NCBI RefSeq assembly: GCF_000473105.1
Contig: NZ_KI421498.1
Span: 1,178,001-1,242,000 of the forward strand
Reading direction: 5' to 3'
Length of the DNA: 64,000 nt
Source: Phaeobacter inhibens DSM 16374
Lineage (GTDB): Bacteria; Pseudomonadota; Alphaproteobacteria; Rhodobacterales; Rhodobacteraceae
Under the pieces are notes generated by a model. It saw only the letters and a list, made by a program, of their open reading frames with translations. It made no database searches and was not told the DNA's origin. Position numbers and translations under genes: made by a program. Below, one piece after another: positions 1-7,534 of this stretch; the first letter of the stretch is position 1, and each line of letters opens with the position of its first letter.

Positions 1-380
1 AGCAAGAGGTCGATATGATCGATGCCCATCTCCGACAGCGAGGTTTCCACTGACCGGGTAATATGAGCCGAGGAAGTGTCGTAGTGCTTGACCGCTGCAT
101 CCGCATAGCGCCCGACCGGGGCCACGATATCGCATTTGGTGACAATCTCCATCCGATCCCGCAGAGCTGGATTTGCCTTCAGCGCCTGACCCAGAATGCC
201 TTCGGCGGCATACCCGCCATAGATATCGGCCTGATCAAAGGTGGTGATCCCCTGCGCCAGACAGGCTTCAATCTTGGCCTCGACATGGGCGGTTGATGTA
301 TCGCTGTCATCGCCCAGACGCCACATGCCATAGACCAGACGGCTGAACTCCAGCCCTTCTGCGATCTTGATCCGTTCCAT
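1..380 (-). CDS. Aldo/keto reductase, YdhF-like (3' end outside the window)
   Basis: Only the N-terminal 126 or so residues are present; the C-terminus lies beyond the left edge. Visible family features are the first strand and loop (EFSRLVYGMWRL), then TFDQADIYGGY with the catalytic Asp and Tyr of the AKR tetrad, and EIVTKCDI with the catalytic Lys. The sequence is close in style to E. coli YdhF. The start ATG overlaps the stop of the upstream flavin monooxygenase as ATGA, so the two are translationally coupled. Family knowledge: NAD(P)H-dependent reduction of aldehydes or ketones in the cytoplasm. Inference: it reduces the aldehyde released by the neighbouring monooxygenase, as SmoB does after SmoC in the sulfo-SMO pathway. 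Confidence 0.85.
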   Translation of the reverse strand, partial: MERIKIAEGLEFSRLVYGMWRLGDDSDTSTAHVEAKIEACLAQGITTFDQADIYGGYAAEGILGQALKANPALRDRMEIVTKCDIVAPVGRYADAAVKHYDTSSAHITRSVETSLSEMGIDHIDLL

Positions 381-1534
381 CAACGACGTTCTCCGTTCCC
401 TAAGGGTGTAGCCGGGGTCGATTGCGGCACCCGACCATATTCATGCGGCAGTGAGCAGGTTTTCAGATGTGGCATCACCCGCGCCCCGAAATGCCGCGCT
501 TCCTCCAGATGCGGATAGCCCGACAGAACGAAGGCGCGAATGCCCATTTTCTGATAGGCTTCCAGCTTGGACATGATCTGATCGGTGGATCCGACCAGCG
601 CCGCCCCGCAACCAGAGCGTGCCCGCCCTATCCCTGTCCAGAGGTTCGGTTCAATAAACCCGAATTCATCCGCAATATCGCGGTTCTTGGCCTGATGCGC
701 CACGCCCAGCGAGGTGGCATCCAGCGCCCGATCCCGAATGGCTTTGCCCTGTGCATCATCCAGTTTCGACACGAGATGATCAGCGTATTCATAGGCTTCC
801 GCCTCAGTATCGCGGACAATGACGTGCACCCGAAGACCATAATCCAGCGCGCGACCATAGGTTTCCGCAACATTGTGGACCGCCTGCATCCGACCGGCCA
901 GATCTTCCATCTTTTCCGGCCACATCAGGTAGACATCGCAATGTTCACCGCAGAGCTCCAGCGCCGCCGGGGAATAGCCACCGAAATACAGCAGCGGCCC
1001 GCCGGTCTGATAGGGTTTCGCCGGATCGGTTGTGAGCCCCTCGAACTGATAAACCTCGCCATTGTGGTTGATCTCATCGCGGGTCCAGGCTTGTTTCAGG
1101 ATCTCCACCACCTCGCGCGAGCGTTGATACCGGAACGCGCTGTCGGCTTTCTCGCCTGGAAAATCGGAGGAGATGATGTTCACCGTCAGCCGCCCCTCCA
1201 GCATGTGGTCCAGCGTGGCAAGAGTGCGCGCCAACATGATCGGCTGCATCTCCCCGCAGCGTACCGCTGCCAGCATATTGATCCTGTCGGTAATCGGCGC
1301 GCAGCCTGCCACAAAACTAAGCGTATCCTGACCCACCTGATAGGACGACGGACAGAGGATATTGCGAAATCCCTGCGCCTCGGCCTCTTTCACGATGTCA
1401 GAGCAATGCGCCCAGGAGGACCGCAGATCGCCATCCGGCACGCCAAGGAACTGGTAGTCATCGGAGCAGAGCGCGGCGAACCAAGACACTTCAACCGCAT
1501 CAAGATCCGCAGATGTTACCGGAACAACGCTCAT
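380..1534 (-). CDS. LLM-class FMNH2-dependent monooxygenase, SsuD/SmoC-like
   Basis: A 384-residue protein of the bacterial luciferase-like family, the usual length for SsuD-type alkanesulfonate monooxygenases. Recognisable blocks are WFAALCSDD near the N-terminus, ATLDHMLEGRLTVNIISSD in the middle and LVGSTDQI with SGYPHLEEA near the C-terminus. The family uses reduced flavin and O2 to cleave C-S bonds or oxidise related substrates. The start was chosen because a strong GGGAGAGG ribosome site precedes this ATG; an in-frame ATG eight codons upstream lacks one. The stop overlaps the start of the aldo/keto reductase. No flavin reductase is adjacent; one lies far away at 17.6 kb. Substrate assignment (sulfonate, possibly sulfoquinovose) is inference from gene order and family. 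Confidence 0.8.
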   Translation of the reverse strand: MSVVPVTSADLDAVEVSWFAALCSDDYQFLGVPDGDLRSSWAHCSDIVKEAEAQGFRNILCPSSYQVGQDTLSFVAGCAPITDRINMLAAVRCGEMQPIMLARTLATLDHMLEGRLTVNIISSDFPGEKADSAFRYQRSREVVEILKQAWTRDEINHNGEVYQFEGLTTDPAKPYQTGGPLLYFGGYSPAALELCGEHCDVYLMWPEKMEDLAGRMQAVHNVAETYGRALDYGLRVHVIVRDTEAEAYEYADHLVSKLDDAQGKAIRDRALDATSLGVAHQAKNRDIADEFGFIEPNLWTGIGRARSGCGAALVGSTDQIMSKLEAYQKMGIRAFVLSGYPHLEEARHFGARVMPHLKTCSLPHEYGRVPQSTPATPLGNGERR

Positions 1535-1582
1535 TGGCCTCTCCCTCATCCTTTGCAACTTAACTCTTGCATAACCCGCGCC

Positions 1583-1596
1583 TTGATGTAGATCAA
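1583..1596. promoter_or_regulatory. Perfect FNR/FnrL-type box (TTGAT-N4-ATCAA)
   Basis: The 14-bp sequence TTGATGTAGATCAA is a perfect inverted repeat matching the Crp-Fnr family consensus TTGAT-N4-ATCAA. It sits in the divergent intergenic region about 50 bp from the monooxygenase start and 40 bp from the GntR-regulator start. A second ATCAA half-site follows ten bases downstream. It could bind FnrL or a Dnr-like protein. An operator for the adjacent GntR protein is the alternative. Confidence 0.55.
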
Positions 1597-1635
1597 TGGT
1601 GTATCAATTATTTCCCTATCGTGACGATTGGCCTC

Positions 1636-2346
1636 ATGCCCACCCCCCGCACCTCCGGCACCGCGCTGCCACTATATCTGCAGATCAGCGAAGCGCTGAC
1701 CCGCGAGATCGCGGCCGGGAGGTTGGCAGACGGGGAGCGTCTGGCACCTGAACGGCAGCTGGCCCAAACCTATGGGACAACAGTAAGGACCTTGCGTAAG
1801 GCACTGTCAGAACTGGAAAATCAGGGCATGCTGGAGCGCATTCAAGGATCGGGAAACTATATCCGCACAACGCAAACCCTGCCGAGCGTCTACTCAATGT
1901 TTAGGCTGGAACTACCAAATGGCGGCGGCCTGCCAACTGCAGATATCATCTCTGTCACGGAATGCGACAAACCTGAGGACCTGCCGCAGTTTGGCACCAG
2001 CGCCCGGGGCACTCGTATCCGCAGATTGCGCTATCTGGACAGCACGATCATCGCCGTTGAAGAGATTTGGCTGGATGCTGGAGCGGGCCGTGTGGATGTC
2101 GCGCAGCTCTCTGATTCCCTTTATCGCTACTACCGGCTGCAATTGGGGTTCTGGATCAGCCGCGCTGAGGATCGCGTCTCGCTCGCGCCGGTGCCCGACT
2201 GGGCGCCGGCGCTCTTCACCAAGCCCCCCGGCACCACGGTTGGGTATATCGAACGGCTAAGCTGGGCCCAGGATCTGGCCCCGGTTGAATTTTCACGCAC
2301 CTGGTTTGACACGGAAAAGGCGCTCTATGTGCAGCGCCTGACATAG
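1636..2346 (+). CDS. GntR-family regulator, HutC subfamily (UTRA domain)
   Basis: 236 residues. The N-terminal winged helix (about residues 8-75) contains LPLYLQISEALTREI, the helix-turn-helix around LAPERQLAQTYGTTVRTLRKA, and the wing GMLERIQGSGNYI. The C-terminal half is a UTRA ligand domain with RIRRLRYLDSTIIAVEEIW. HutC members sense small metabolites and usually repress nearby catabolic genes. No clear ribosome site precedes the ATG; an in-frame GTG fifteen bases upstream is an alternative, or the message is leaderless. It is divergent from the monooxygenase pair and eight bases from the next gene, so it probably regulates both arms. Confidence 0.88.
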   Translation: MPTPRTSGTALPLYLQISEALTREIAAGRLADGERLAPERQLAQTYGTTVRTLRKALSELENQGMLERIQGSGNYIRTTQTLPSVYSMFRLELPNGGGLPTADIISVTECDKPEDLPQFGTSARGTRIRRLRYLDSTIIAVEEIWLDAGAGRVDVAQLSDSLYRYYRLQLGFWISRAEDRVSLAPVPDWAPALFTKPPGTTVGYIERLSWAQDLAPVEFSRTWFDTEKALYVQRLT

Positions 2347-2354
2347 GAGGAAAC

Positions 2355-3461
2355 ATGTCCGGACCCACCACCTATGGGATCATCGGCTGCGGCATGATGG
2401 GCCAGGAACATCTGCGCAATATTGCCCTGCTGGACAACACGCGGGTCGGCGCGATCTATGAACCGAACGCCGCCATGCGTGAGATTTCGGCTGAACTGGC
2501 GCCAGAAGCCCTGTTCATGGACAGCCTTGAGGCTCTGCTCAGCCACCCCGACCTTGATTGCCTGCTGATTGCCAGCCCCAACTTCCGCCACTTGGAACAG
2601 CTGGAAGCGCTGGCTGCACATCGCGCCCTGCCAGTGCTGGTCGAGAAACCGCTGTTCACCAACCTTGCGGATCTTGGGCGGCTGGATGTCTTTGCCGCGC
2701 GCTATGATGCGCCGGTTTGGGTGGCGATGGAATATCGTTACATGCCGCCAGTCGCCGCCTTCCTGCGCGATGTCGAAGCAGCCACCGGCGGAATTAGAAT
2801 GTTAAGCATCCGCGAACATCGCTTTCCGTTTCTGGAAAAGGTTGATGACTGGAACCGCTTCGACGCCAAATCCGGCGGCACCTTTGTTGAAAAATGCTGC
2901 CATTTCTTTGATCTGATGCGGCTGGCCCTGGGATCAGAGCCCGTCCGAGTGATGGCCAGCGGTGGGCAGGATGTGAACCATCTCGATGAACGCTACAGCG
3001 ACGGTGTGCCTGACATCCTCGACAATGGCTACGTGATCGTCGACTTCCGCTGCGGCGCGCGCGCCATGCTGGACCTGTGCATGTTTGCCGAAGGCGCGGA
3101 GTATCAGGAAGAGATTGCCGCCGTTGGCCCCACAGGCAAGGTCGAAGCCTTTGTGCCCGGACCGGGGCGGTTCTGGCCCCCGCATTTGGGCAGGCCTCCG
3201 CTACCGAAGCTGGTGACCTCGCCACGCAGTCCCAAAGGTCCCGAAACACAAGAGATCCCGGTTGATCCCGCGCTTCTTGAGGCCGGAGATCACAATGGAT
3301 CCACTTTCTATCAGCATCAAAAGTTTCTCGAACTGGTTCGCGGTCAACGCGTCGCTGCAGAGGTGACCCTTCATGATGGGCGGATGGCAGTGCTGATGGG
3401 GATGGCGGCACAGATCTCCATTTCCGAGCGGCGCAGCGTAGAGATATCAGAGCTGATCTGA
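2355..3461 (+). CDS. Gfo/Idh/MocA-family oxidoreductase
   Basis: 368 residues. A Rossmann fold at the N-terminus (GIIGCGMMGQEH) binds NAD(P); VLVEKPLFT is the family EKP motif with the catalytic Lys. The C-terminal alpha/beta domain carries GGTFVEKCCHFFDLMR, where the His-Asp pair resembles the usual substrate-binding His. These enzymes oxidise hydroxyl groups of sugars, inositols and related compounds. An AGGAGG ribosome site precedes the ATG and it follows the GntR gene by eight bases, so the two are co-transcribed. A sugar or sulfosugar substrate fits the neighbourhood but cannot be read from the sequence. Confidence 0.87.
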   Translation: MSGPTTYGIIGCGMMGQEHLRNIALLDNTRVGAIYEPNAAMREISAELAPEALFMDSLEALLSHPDLDCLLIASPNFRHLEQLEALAAHRALPVLVEKPLFTNLADLGRLDVFAARYDAPVWVAMEYRYMPPVAAFLRDVEAATGGIRMLSIREHRFPFLEKVDDWNRFDAKSGGTFVEKCCHFFDLMRLALGSEPVRVMASGGQDVNHLDERYSDGVPDILDNGYVIVDFRCGARAMLDLCMFAEGAEYQEEIAAVGPTGKVEAFVPGPGRFWPPHLGRPPLPKLVTSPRSPKGPETQEIPVDPALLEAGDHNGSTFYQHQKFLELVRGQRVAAEVTLHDGRMAVLMGMAAQISISERRSVEISELI

Positions 3462-3483
3462 GCGCGCCCAGGTGACAGGGGTA

Positions 3484-4803
3484 TTACAGGCCAATCACGA
3501 TATCGGCCTGTAACCCGCCCAATGCTGCGCTTTGTTCCAGCCGCAGCGTACCACCATGGGCGCGGGCGATATCCGTCACGATGGCAAGTCCGAGACCTAC
3601 GCCACTGCCCAGATCCTGATTGCGCGCCGGATCCAGCCGGGTGAAGGGGCGCGTCGCCTCAGCCCGGTCGGCCTCGGCGATACCGGGGCCATCATCCTCA
3701 ACCCGGATACGCAGAAATTTCTCGGTCATGGCCACGGACACCCGCGCCCGCGTGCCATAGCGTACTGCGTTGGAGATCAGGTTTTGGACCGCACGCCGTA
3801 TCGCAGACCCGCGCAGCATCACCTTGCCCTTGCCGCTCATCTCACCCAGCATCACATCCTTACCCTGTCGGCGCCAGCCATCCACCAGCAGCGTGATCAT
3901 CACATATGGGTCGACCTCCTCCGGCTCACTGGTCGAAACCCCACGCGAAAAATCAAGAAACGCATCCAAGAGCGCCTGCATCTCATCCACATCCTGCCGC
4001 AGCGGTTCGGCGTCCTCCTCGTCCAGCATCGACAGGCCAAGTTTCATCCTTGTGAGTGGGGTGCGCAGGTCGTGGCTCACTCCCGAGAGCATCAAGGTCC
4101 GCTGCTCCATCTGCCGCTCGATCCGTGCGCGCATGTCCAGAAACGCGCTGCCGGCCGCCCGCACCTCATTCGCGCCGTGCGGCGAATAAGGCTCCGTCCG
4201 CCCCCGCCCAAAGGCCTGCGCGGCATCGGCGAGTTGTTTGATCGGACGCAGCTGATTACGCATGTAGACAAAGGCGATAATCGTCATCAAAAAACCAAAG
4301 GCGATCACTGTCACGATCAGCTGGTGCGGTGCCGCCGCGGTCACCCGGCGCCGATCAAATACCAGAGCCATCGGGCCGTGATCACTCGCAAGCACCAACT
4401 GTACCCGGCGGGTGTTGGGGAACTGGGCCGAAATGAACTGCGGCGCAGTCGCCTGCAACGTATTGCGCACCACCCGCCCGGAAAATTCCAAGAGCCCCAT
4501 CTGATCCAACGGCACCGGCTCCCCTGGTTCCAGAAACCGGATCTGCATCTGCAAGGGTTGCAACAGAGGTTCTGCCAGCAACAACGCCTCCTGCTGACTG
4601 GCAGCCGGCGCCATGGTCTCCTCCAGCAGTCGCAATTCCCGCAGCATGGTCAGGGTCATCTGGACCGTCAGGTCCTCAAGATCGCGTTTGATGAACACAA
4701 CCGACACCACCAATTGCAGCGTCACAATCGGCACCAGTAGAATAAGCGCTGCCCGCCCGTACAGGCTGCGCGGCATATAGTGTTTGAGCCATTGAAAGAA
4801 CAT
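3484..4803 (-). CDS. EnvZ-like sensor histidine kinase, orphan
   Basis: 439 residues: TM1 about 17-38, a periplasmic sensor of about 120 residues, TM2 about 161-180, HAMP, then the DHp domain with the phospho-acceptor His244 in GVSHDLRTPLTR. The ATPase part shows NLISNAVRYG (N box), EDDGPGI (G1) and GVGLGLAIV (G2). This is the EnvZ/OmpR-type architecture of an inner-membrane kinase. No response regulator is adjacent: the gene downstream is convergent (Gfo/Idh) and the one upstream divergent (metallo-hydrolase). An ATG nine codons in (MPRSLYGRA) is an alternative start. Confidence 0.88.
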   Translation of the reverse strand: MFFQWLKHYMPRSLYGRAALILLVPIVTLQLVVSVVFIKRDLEDLTVQMTLTMLRELRLLEETMAPAASQQEALLLAEPLLQPLQMQIRFLEPGEPVPLDQMGLLEFSGRVVRNTLQATAPQFISAQFPNTRRVQLVLASDHGPMALVFDRRRVTAAAPHQLIVTVIAFGFLMTIIAFVYMRNQLRPIKQLADAAQAFGRGRTEPYSPHGANEVRAAGSAFLDMRARIERQMEQRTLMLSGVSHDLRTPLTRMKLGLSMLDEEDAEPLRQDVDEMQALLDAFLDFSRGVSTSEPEEVDPYVMITLLVDGWRRQGKDVMLGEMSGKGKVMLRGSAIRRAVQNLISNAVRYGTRARVSVAMTEKFLRIRVEDDGPGIAEADRAEATRPFTRLDPARNQDLGSGVGLGLAIVTDIARAHGGTLRLEQSAALGGLQADIVIGL

Positions 4804-4887
4804 GCGCTACACCTACCCCGCGACCCCGCCGCTGAAAAGCAAAACGCGCATCCCCTGCGCCCCGTTTGTTACCAAGGATCAGACCTG

Positions 4888-5802
4888 ATGCAGGCACCCG
4901 ATGATTTCAATCCCCCCGCCGGGATCGCCGAAACGCTAGAGCCCGGATTGCGCCGTATTCTGGCCCCGAACCCGTCGCCGATGACCTATTGTGGCACCAA
5001 CACATATCTGCTCGGCGACACTGATGTTGCGGTCATTGATCCCGGTCCGGCGAATGAGGCACATCTGCAATCAATTCTCGCGGCCTTGGGACCGGGTCAG
5101 CGCATCAGTCATATTCTGGTCAGCCACAGCCATCTGGACCACTCCCCTCTGGCACGTCCGCTGGCAGAGGCCACCGGCGCGCCGGTCTATGCCTTTGGCG
5201 ATGCCCTCTCAGGGCGCAGCGCAGTGATGACATCGCTCGCCGAAGCGGGGCTGGCCGGTGGTGGCGAGGGCATCGATATCAACTTCGCGCCGGACATCTC
5301 TCTGAGCGATGGGGAGACATTAACCGGACCCGACTGGCAGCTGGAGGTGATCCATACCCCCGGCCATCTCGGCAACCATATCGCCTTGGCTTGGGGGGAT
5401 GCCTGTTTCACCGCTGATCACGTGATGGGTTGGGCCAGCTCTCTGGTCTCGCCCCCGGATGGTGATCTGACCGATTTCATGGCTTCTTGTCGGCGGCTGG
5501 CCGCCCGCGACTGGCGGGTGTTTTACCCCGGCCATGGGGCACCGGTTGCCGCCCCCGCCACCCGGCTCGCCTGGCTGATTGACCACCGCACGGGGCGAGA
5601 GGCCGCGATCCTTGCCGAACTCACCGCCGGTCCCGCCACCGTCACCGAGCTGACAGCGCGGATCTACACCGAAACCCCGCCTTCCCTACGCGTCGCCGCT
5701 GAGCGTAATGTCTTCGCACACCTCGTTGATCTTGCCGGGAAATCCCAGGTTGCAGCCGATGGCCCTCTGTCATTTGGCGCGCGTTTCAGAAATCTGCGCT
5801 GA
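4888..5802 (+). CDS. MBL-fold metallo-hydrolase, LACTB2-like
   Basis: 304 residues. The metallo-beta-lactamase motif SHSHLDHS (HxHxDH) provides metal ligands; HTPGHLGNHIA and FYPGHG supply further ligand His residues. The last 70 residues look like the winged-helix tail of the LACTB2 (beta-lactamase-like protein 2) family. Relatives are zinc hydrolases and some are endoribonucleases; the bacterial role is unclear. The start was placed at the ATG preceded by AAGGA with nine-base spacing; the reading frame is open further upstream into the kinase leader, but without a plausible start. The gene is divergent from the EnvZ-like kinase and upstream of tRNA-Asn. Confidence 0.85.
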   Translation: MQAPDDFNPPAGIAETLEPGLRRILAPNPSPMTYCGTNTYLLGDTDVAVIDPGPANEAHLQSILAALGPGQRISHILVSHSHLDHSPLARPLAEATGAPVYAFGDALSGRSAVMTSLAEAGLAGGGEGIDINFAPDISLSDGETLTGPDWQLEVIHTPGHLGNHIALAWGDACFTADHVMGWASSLVSPPDGDLTDFMASCRRLAARDWRVFYPGHGAPVAAPATRLAWLIDHRTGREAAILAELTAGPATVTELTARIYTETPPSLRVAAERNVFAHLVDLAGKSQVAADGPLSFGARFRNLR

Positions 5803-5849
5803 CCGTGCCGGGGGGATGCGTTTTTTTCCAAAAAACTGCAAAACGACTC

Positions 5850-5878
5850 TGGACGCCAACAGATCGCACCGCTATACG
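5850..5878 (+). promoter_or_regulatory. Sigma-70-type promoter of tRNA-Asn
   Basis: TGGACG and TATACG are separated by exactly 17 bases, and the -10 box ends 11 bases before the tRNA. This would give a short leader of about five bases. The spacing and position fit a housekeeping promoter; start-site mapping is not available. Confidence 0.6.
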
Positions 5879-5889
5879 GCACAGACCGT

Positions 5890-5964
5890 TCCGGCGTAGC
5901 TCAGCGGTAGAGCAGTTGACTGTTAATCAATTGGTCGTAGGTTCGATCCCTACCGCCGGAGCCA
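5890..5964 (+). tRNA. tRNA-Asn (anticodon GTT)
   Basis: A full cloverleaf is visible: acceptor arms TCCGGCG and CGCCGGA, D arm around GCTCAGCGGTAGAGC, anticodon loop CTGTTAA with GTT at 5922-5924, and T arm GTAGGTTCGATCCCTAC. The discriminator base is G and CCA is encoded. It is a single-gene unit between its own promoter and terminator. Confidence 0.97.
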
Positions 5965-5972
5965 AAGAATTC

Positions 5973-6010
5973 AAGGGGTTAGAGGGATTTCTCTCTAACC
6001 CCTTTTCTTT
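5973..6010 (+). terminator. Rho-independent terminator of tRNA-Asn
   Basis: A perfect 12-bp stem (5973-5984 with 5993-6004) and an eight-base loop are followed by a T-rich run. It starts nine bases after the encoded CCA, ending the tRNA transcript. The next 140 bases to the exporter gene hold nothing I can identify. Confidence 0.85.
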
Positions 6011-6150
6011 TGACAATGGTCTGAGATGCTTTTCCCCTGATATCAGCGTGCCAGAATAGATGGCAGATCACAGATAAATGGCCGCCCTCTATGGTCGGCT
6101 GATTGGATCAGCAGATGCCGAAACACAGGTCCGCCGCAATCCGGGAATGC

Positions 6151-7365
6151 TCAGTCTGACGAACGGTTATCGTGATCCCTGAGACGCAAGACCAGCGGCG
6201 CCAATGCCAGAACCAGCACTGCCGCGACCAGGAATGGCGCGCCCGGGAGGTACCATTCGGCTTCACCGACAAATCGCTCGAACACCCCTGTCAACACCAG
6301 CGGCGCCACAACGGCTGCGACGGATGACAGCGACGCAATGACCCCCTGCACCACACCTTGCTGGTCTTCGCCAACCCGGTTGGCCGCAAAGGCGGTGATC
6401 AGCGGTGGCGCCATATCGGACAGGGCAGCAATCGGCAGAAAGACCACCACAACCCAGATTGCGCTGGCGAGACCGAAGCCGATCATTGCGATCACCGCCG
6501 CCACCATCGCGATGATCAAGGTTTTATAGTCCCCTAGTCGTTTGGTCATCTGCGGCAGGATTCCAGCCTGCACCACAGCAATCAGGACGCCATAGGCAGA
6601 CAGGGTCACACCAATGGTAAACCCATCCCAGCCAAACACCTCACGGCCCCAAAAGGACCAGAGCGTCGGGTAAACCAGATTGGCGAACTCAAAGACGAAG
6701 ATGCAGATCAGCGGGATCGCCAACCCCGGAATGACGAAGGCGCGGATCAGCGTTCCAAAGGGGTTGAGATCGCGTTTACCAAACGGCCGACGGTTCTCAG
6801 GTTTCAGGGACTCCGGCAGGATAACGATCCCAAACACCACGTTGAGAGCGGAGAGACCGGCTGCAATCCAGAACGGCGCGCTGATATGCAGGCCCGATGC
6901 CAACCCGCCAAGCGCTGGCCCGAGCACAAAACCAATGCCAAACGCCGCCCCGATCATGCCAAACGCAGCGCCGCGTTCTGTTGGCTTGGCAATGTCGGAA
7001 ATATAGGCAGTTGCCGTGATATAGGTCGCGCCCGCCATCCCCGCGATGACGCGCCCGATCAACAGCATCCAATAGGTCTGCGCCAGCGCCATGATCACAT
7101 AGTCAATGGTGAGCGTCACCAGCGCAAGGATCAGAACCGGCCTGCGCCCGTAGGAATCAGACAGGCTGCCTACAATCGGGCCAAACAGAAACATCGCGGC
7201 GGCATAGGCTGACATCATGATGCCGCTCCACAAAGCGCCTTCGGCCGTGCTTTGCGCGCCGACCCTCAGCATCAGGTCTGGCATGATCGGAAACACGATG
7301 CCAACGCCGATGGCATCGATCATCAATGTGGCCAGAATAAACAGGAAAGGGCCGGTTAACTTCAT
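6151..7365 (-). CDS. MFS exporter, TetA-like
   Basis: 404 residues with about 12 hydrophobic segments. The loop 2-3 signature of DHA1 drug exporters is present as GSLSDSYGRRPVLIL, followed by MLLIGRVIAGMAGA and the motif-C-like GAAFGIGFVLGPALGG in TM5. This matches the Tet(A)/TCR group of proton-driven inner-membrane exporters. Chromosomal roseobacter members are common and need not confer tetracycline resistance. The start is the first ATG (KLTGPFLF); an upstream TTG extends it by six residues. No TetR-type repressor is adjacent and it appears monocistronic. Confidence 0.82.
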   Translation of the reverse strand: MKLTGPFLFILATLMIDAIGVGIVFPIMPDLMLRVGAQSTAEGALWSGIMMSAYAAAMFLFGPIVGSLSDSYGRRPVLILALVTLTIDYVIMALAQTYWMLLIGRVIAGMAGATYITATAYISDIAKPTERGAAFGMIGAAFGIGFVLGPALGGLASGLHISAPFWIAAGLSALNVVFGIVILPESLKPENRRPFGKRDLNPFGTLIRAFVIPGLAIPLICIFVFEFANLVYPTLWSFWGREVFGWDGFTIGVTLSAYGVLIAVVQAGILPQMTKRLGDYKTLIIAMVAAVIAMIGFGLASAIWVVVVFLPIAALSDMAPPLITAFAANRVGEDQQGVVQGVIASLSSVAAVVAPLVLTGVFERFVGEAEWYLPGAPFLVAAVLVLALAPLVLRLRDHDNRSSD

Positions 7366-7534
7366 GTGGGCAGTCTTTATCAATCAGGATTGGTGCGGGC
7401 AGTGCCCCGTGTCGCGTTGGTAGCAATGCAGTGCCAGCACCGATAACGCTATTTTCGTCACGCAGTTCGTTTTTCCGACAATGGTACAAAAACACCCCCG
7501 CCAAGACGCGAGGCACCGGATGGCCCTCAGCTGC

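Noticed and set aside
6151-7365. Calling the MFS gene a tetracycline resistance determinant
   Set aside because: Only subfamily similarity is visible; no TetR gene or mobile context, and chromosomal relatives often have other substrates.
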